Below are positions 7,032 to 8,237 of a stretch of 8,237 nt of DNA, in pieces (within the stretch, counting starts at the first letter, position 1; every line of letters starts with the position of its first letter). The translations under genes and the position numbers were made by a program. The DNA is from Campylobacterales bacterium. GTDB taxonomy: Bacteria > Campylobacterota > Campylobacteria > Campylobacterales > Arcobacteraceae. The notes under the pieces were generated by a model. The model searched no databases, was not told the DNA's origin, and saw only the letters and a list, made by a program, of their open reading frames with translations. The DNA is taken from assembly GCA_019752775.1 (NCBI GenBank), contig JAIELU010000062.1, positions 1-8,237 of the forward strand. Reading direction: 5' to 3'.

Positions 7032-7652
7032 TTGATTTTAGATTTAGATTATATAATCTTTTCAAGTTTAATAATAGCTTGCCTATTGCCATTATACATC
7101 TACAAAGAAAAGATATTTAAAGTAAAAATAAAGGCTAAAGAGGAAGAATCTTTCCCCTTATTCCTTAAAGATTTAAAAAGTTATATGCTTCATCATCATC
7201 CAAAAATTGATATTGACTATAGAATTGTCGAAAAAACAAAAGATGAAGAAAATATGGAACTTCGACAAACATTAATTATAGAAAGTGTCATCAAACAATT
7301 TTTTAATTATCCATATCCAAAAGAAACACAATCAACCATTCCAAGGGAAAAACTTTGGATAAATTATGAAGAGAAATCAAAATCAAATCCAAAATATCCA
7401 AGTGATTGGGCATTAAGAAAAGAGTTTGCATGGAAAAGAGATAATAAAAATTGTAGTAGATGTGGAAATGAGCTAAATATAGATGAGGCTTATACAAGCT
7501 TTGTAAAAGAAATACCTGATGGTGGTGGTTATAATCTTGAAAATATAATGACTTTATGTGTAAATTGTAACAAGATTTTAAATTCTAAAAACCCAAGAAG
7601 TACTATTTCTTCACTTAATTTAAATGATAACTTAATGGGCTTTATTAAATAA
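7032..7652 (+). CDS. Membrane-anchored HNH-nuclease-like protein, probably inactive
   Basis: This 206-residue protein has an N-terminal hydrophobic segment (about 8-24) followed by basic residues, predicting a single membrane anchor with the rest in the cytoplasm. A charged middle region leads to an HNH-type zinc module: YPSDWALRKEFAWKRD (122-137), CSRC (C141, C144), a GGGYNLEN stretch (164-171) and CVNC (C176, C179) followed by N180. Both zinc-binding CxxC pairs and the GG...NL...LC..CN frame are intact. The catalytic histidine expected in the DH-x-IP/HH-x-xP segment is missing: here the segment reads SFVKEIPDGG, with K159 at about that place. Nuclease activity is therefore doubtful, and a DNA-binding or structural role is equally possible. 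The start is TTG with AGGA six bases upstream, eight bases after the SdhB/HdrB-like gene, so the two are probably co-transcribed. The next ATG (codon 52) would remove the anchor. Substrate unknown. Confidence 0.75.
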   Translation: MILDLDYIIFSSLIIACLLPLYIYKEKIFKVKIKAKEEESFPLFLKDLKSYMLHHHPKIDIDYRIVEKTKDEENMELRQTLIIESVIKQFFNYPYPKETQSTIPREKLWINYEEKSKSNPKYPSDWALRKEFAWKRDNKNCSRCGNELNIDEAYTSFVKEIPDGGGYNLENIMTLCVNCNKILNSKNPRSTISSLNLNDNLMGFIK

Positions 7653-7656
7653 AATT

Positions 7657-8237
7657 TTAGTTTCCTAAAACCTCATGAACTCTTTTTTCATGTTCATTTT
7701 TTTCATTATTACTACTTACTTTTTCAATTTCTTTATCTAATTCATTAGATTTTTCTTCTCTATTTTTATCTTGAATTCTTCTTTTTAAATGGTTTTCTTT
7801 TAATTTTATCAATGAATCTTCTAAATATTTATCTTCCAAATTTTTAAGTTGAGATAACTTATTTCTAATAAAAGTTATATCTTTCGTTTTTGGTATCATA
7901 TATGGAGTTACAATTACAACTAAATTATTCTTTTTATTATTTGAAATATTATTTTTAAAAAGTTCACCAAATAAAGGGATATCTCCTAAAAGAGGAACTT
8001 TTTGATTTGTAGTTTCAATTTTATTTTCTATTAATCCTCCAATTATTACACTTTCACCATTGTTTAATATAGCTGTTGTTTTTACTTCTTTTTTTGAAGT
8101 ATCTGCATTTCCACTTATTGTTTGAGTAGTTTTTACGCCTTCCAAAATAGTATTTATTTCAAGTGTAACTTTTGTTTCATTTGAGATTCTAGGTTTTACT
8201 TTTAGAGTTAAACCAACATCTTCTCTTTGAAAATTTT
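7657..8237 (-). CDS. Secretin (GspD/PilQ family), C-terminal part, 5' end outside window
   Basis: The reading frame enters from the right edge with no start inside the window; an apparent TTG start near 8145 is internal, because the frame continues with secretin sequence to 8235. The 192 visible residues include REDVGLTLKVKPRIS near the beginning, LNNGESVIIGGLI, and the signature VPLLGDIPLFGELFK followed by NLVVIVTPYMIP, which together identify the outer-membrane secretin barrel domain. Secretins form the multimeric outer-membrane gate of type II secretion systems and type IV pili. GspD is my first choice, but an MshL- or PilQ-like protein cannot be excluded without the N-terminal domains. 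After the barrel comes a roughly 70-residue, very Lys/Glu/Asn-rich tail, probably helical or coiled coil, in the place of the pilotin-binding S-domain. The gene converges on the HNH-like gene, with only four bases between stops. Confidence 0.9.
   Translation of the reverse strand, partial: NFQREDVGLTLKVKPRISNETKVTLEINTILEGVKTTQTISGNADTSKKEVKTTAILNNGESVIIGGLIENKIETTNQKVPLLGDIPLFGELFKNNISNNKKNNLVVIVTPYMIPKTKDITFIRNKLSQLKNLEDKYLEDSLIKLKENHLKRRIQDKNREEKSNELDKEIEKVSSNNEKNEHEKRVHEVLGN

Noticed and set aside
6776..7497. Short minus-strand open frames within the SdhB/HdrB-like and HNH-like genes
   Set aside because: They overlap well-supported genes and their translations are low-complexity and aromatic/leucine-rich, typical of AT-rich shadow frames.
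7655..7670. Inverted repeat TTTTAG/CTAAAA as a terminator of the secretin gene
   Set aside because: The stem is only six pairs with one G-C pair and spans the stop codon. It is too weak to annotate as an intrinsic terminator.
8143..8145. TTG as a start codon for a short separate protein at 7657-8145
   Set aside because: The frame continues upstream to the window edge with secretin sequence (VKPRIS, VTLEINTIL), so this TTG is an internal leucine codon.

Overview
The window is AT-rich, densely coding bacterial DNA. Its gene content points to Campylobacterota, most likely the Arcobacter group: a two-TM potassium channel with tandem RCK domains, a small DUF6394-type membrane protein, an FMN-binding glutamate-synthase-like protein, murA, and a Campylobacterota-style protein of the type I recall as DUF5644. 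This assignment comes from recognising protein families by eye, not from a search.

Layout. Positions 181-4460 hold a tightly packed minus-strand operon, read right to left: an EamA/DMT transporter, a membrane-anchored FMN/3Fe-4S glutamate-synthase-like protein, a DUF6394-like membrane protein and a K+ channel. The junctions are a 1-base gap, a 14-base overlap and a 12-base gap. The operon diverges from murA across a 103-base promoter region (4461-4563). murA (4564-5829) ends at a very strong intrinsic terminator (5839-5878). Next on the plus strand come a 364-residue protein (5929-7023) and a membrane-anchored HNH-like protein (TTG start, 7032-7652), probably co-transcribed. They converge, with only 4 bases between stop codons, on the 3' end of a type II secretion/type IV pilus secretin whose 5' part lies beyond the right edge.

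The most interesting items are four. (1) The 364-residue protein reads as a complete SdhB/FrdB-like iron-sulfur subunit joined to an HdrB/SdhE-like domain, but with essentially every cluster-binding cysteine gone. (2) Beyond the stop of the K+ channel lies an out-of-frame, less AT-rich stretch that resembles the end of an RCK_C domain, suggesting a truncated or rearranged channel C-terminus. (3) The HNH-like protein keeps both zinc-binding CxxC pairs but appears to lack the catalytic histidine. (4) A K+ channel and a glutamate-synthase-like enzyme share one operon, which hints at a link to potassium/glutamate homeostasis. No tRNA, rRNA, CRISPR array, insertion sequence or prophage gene was seen.
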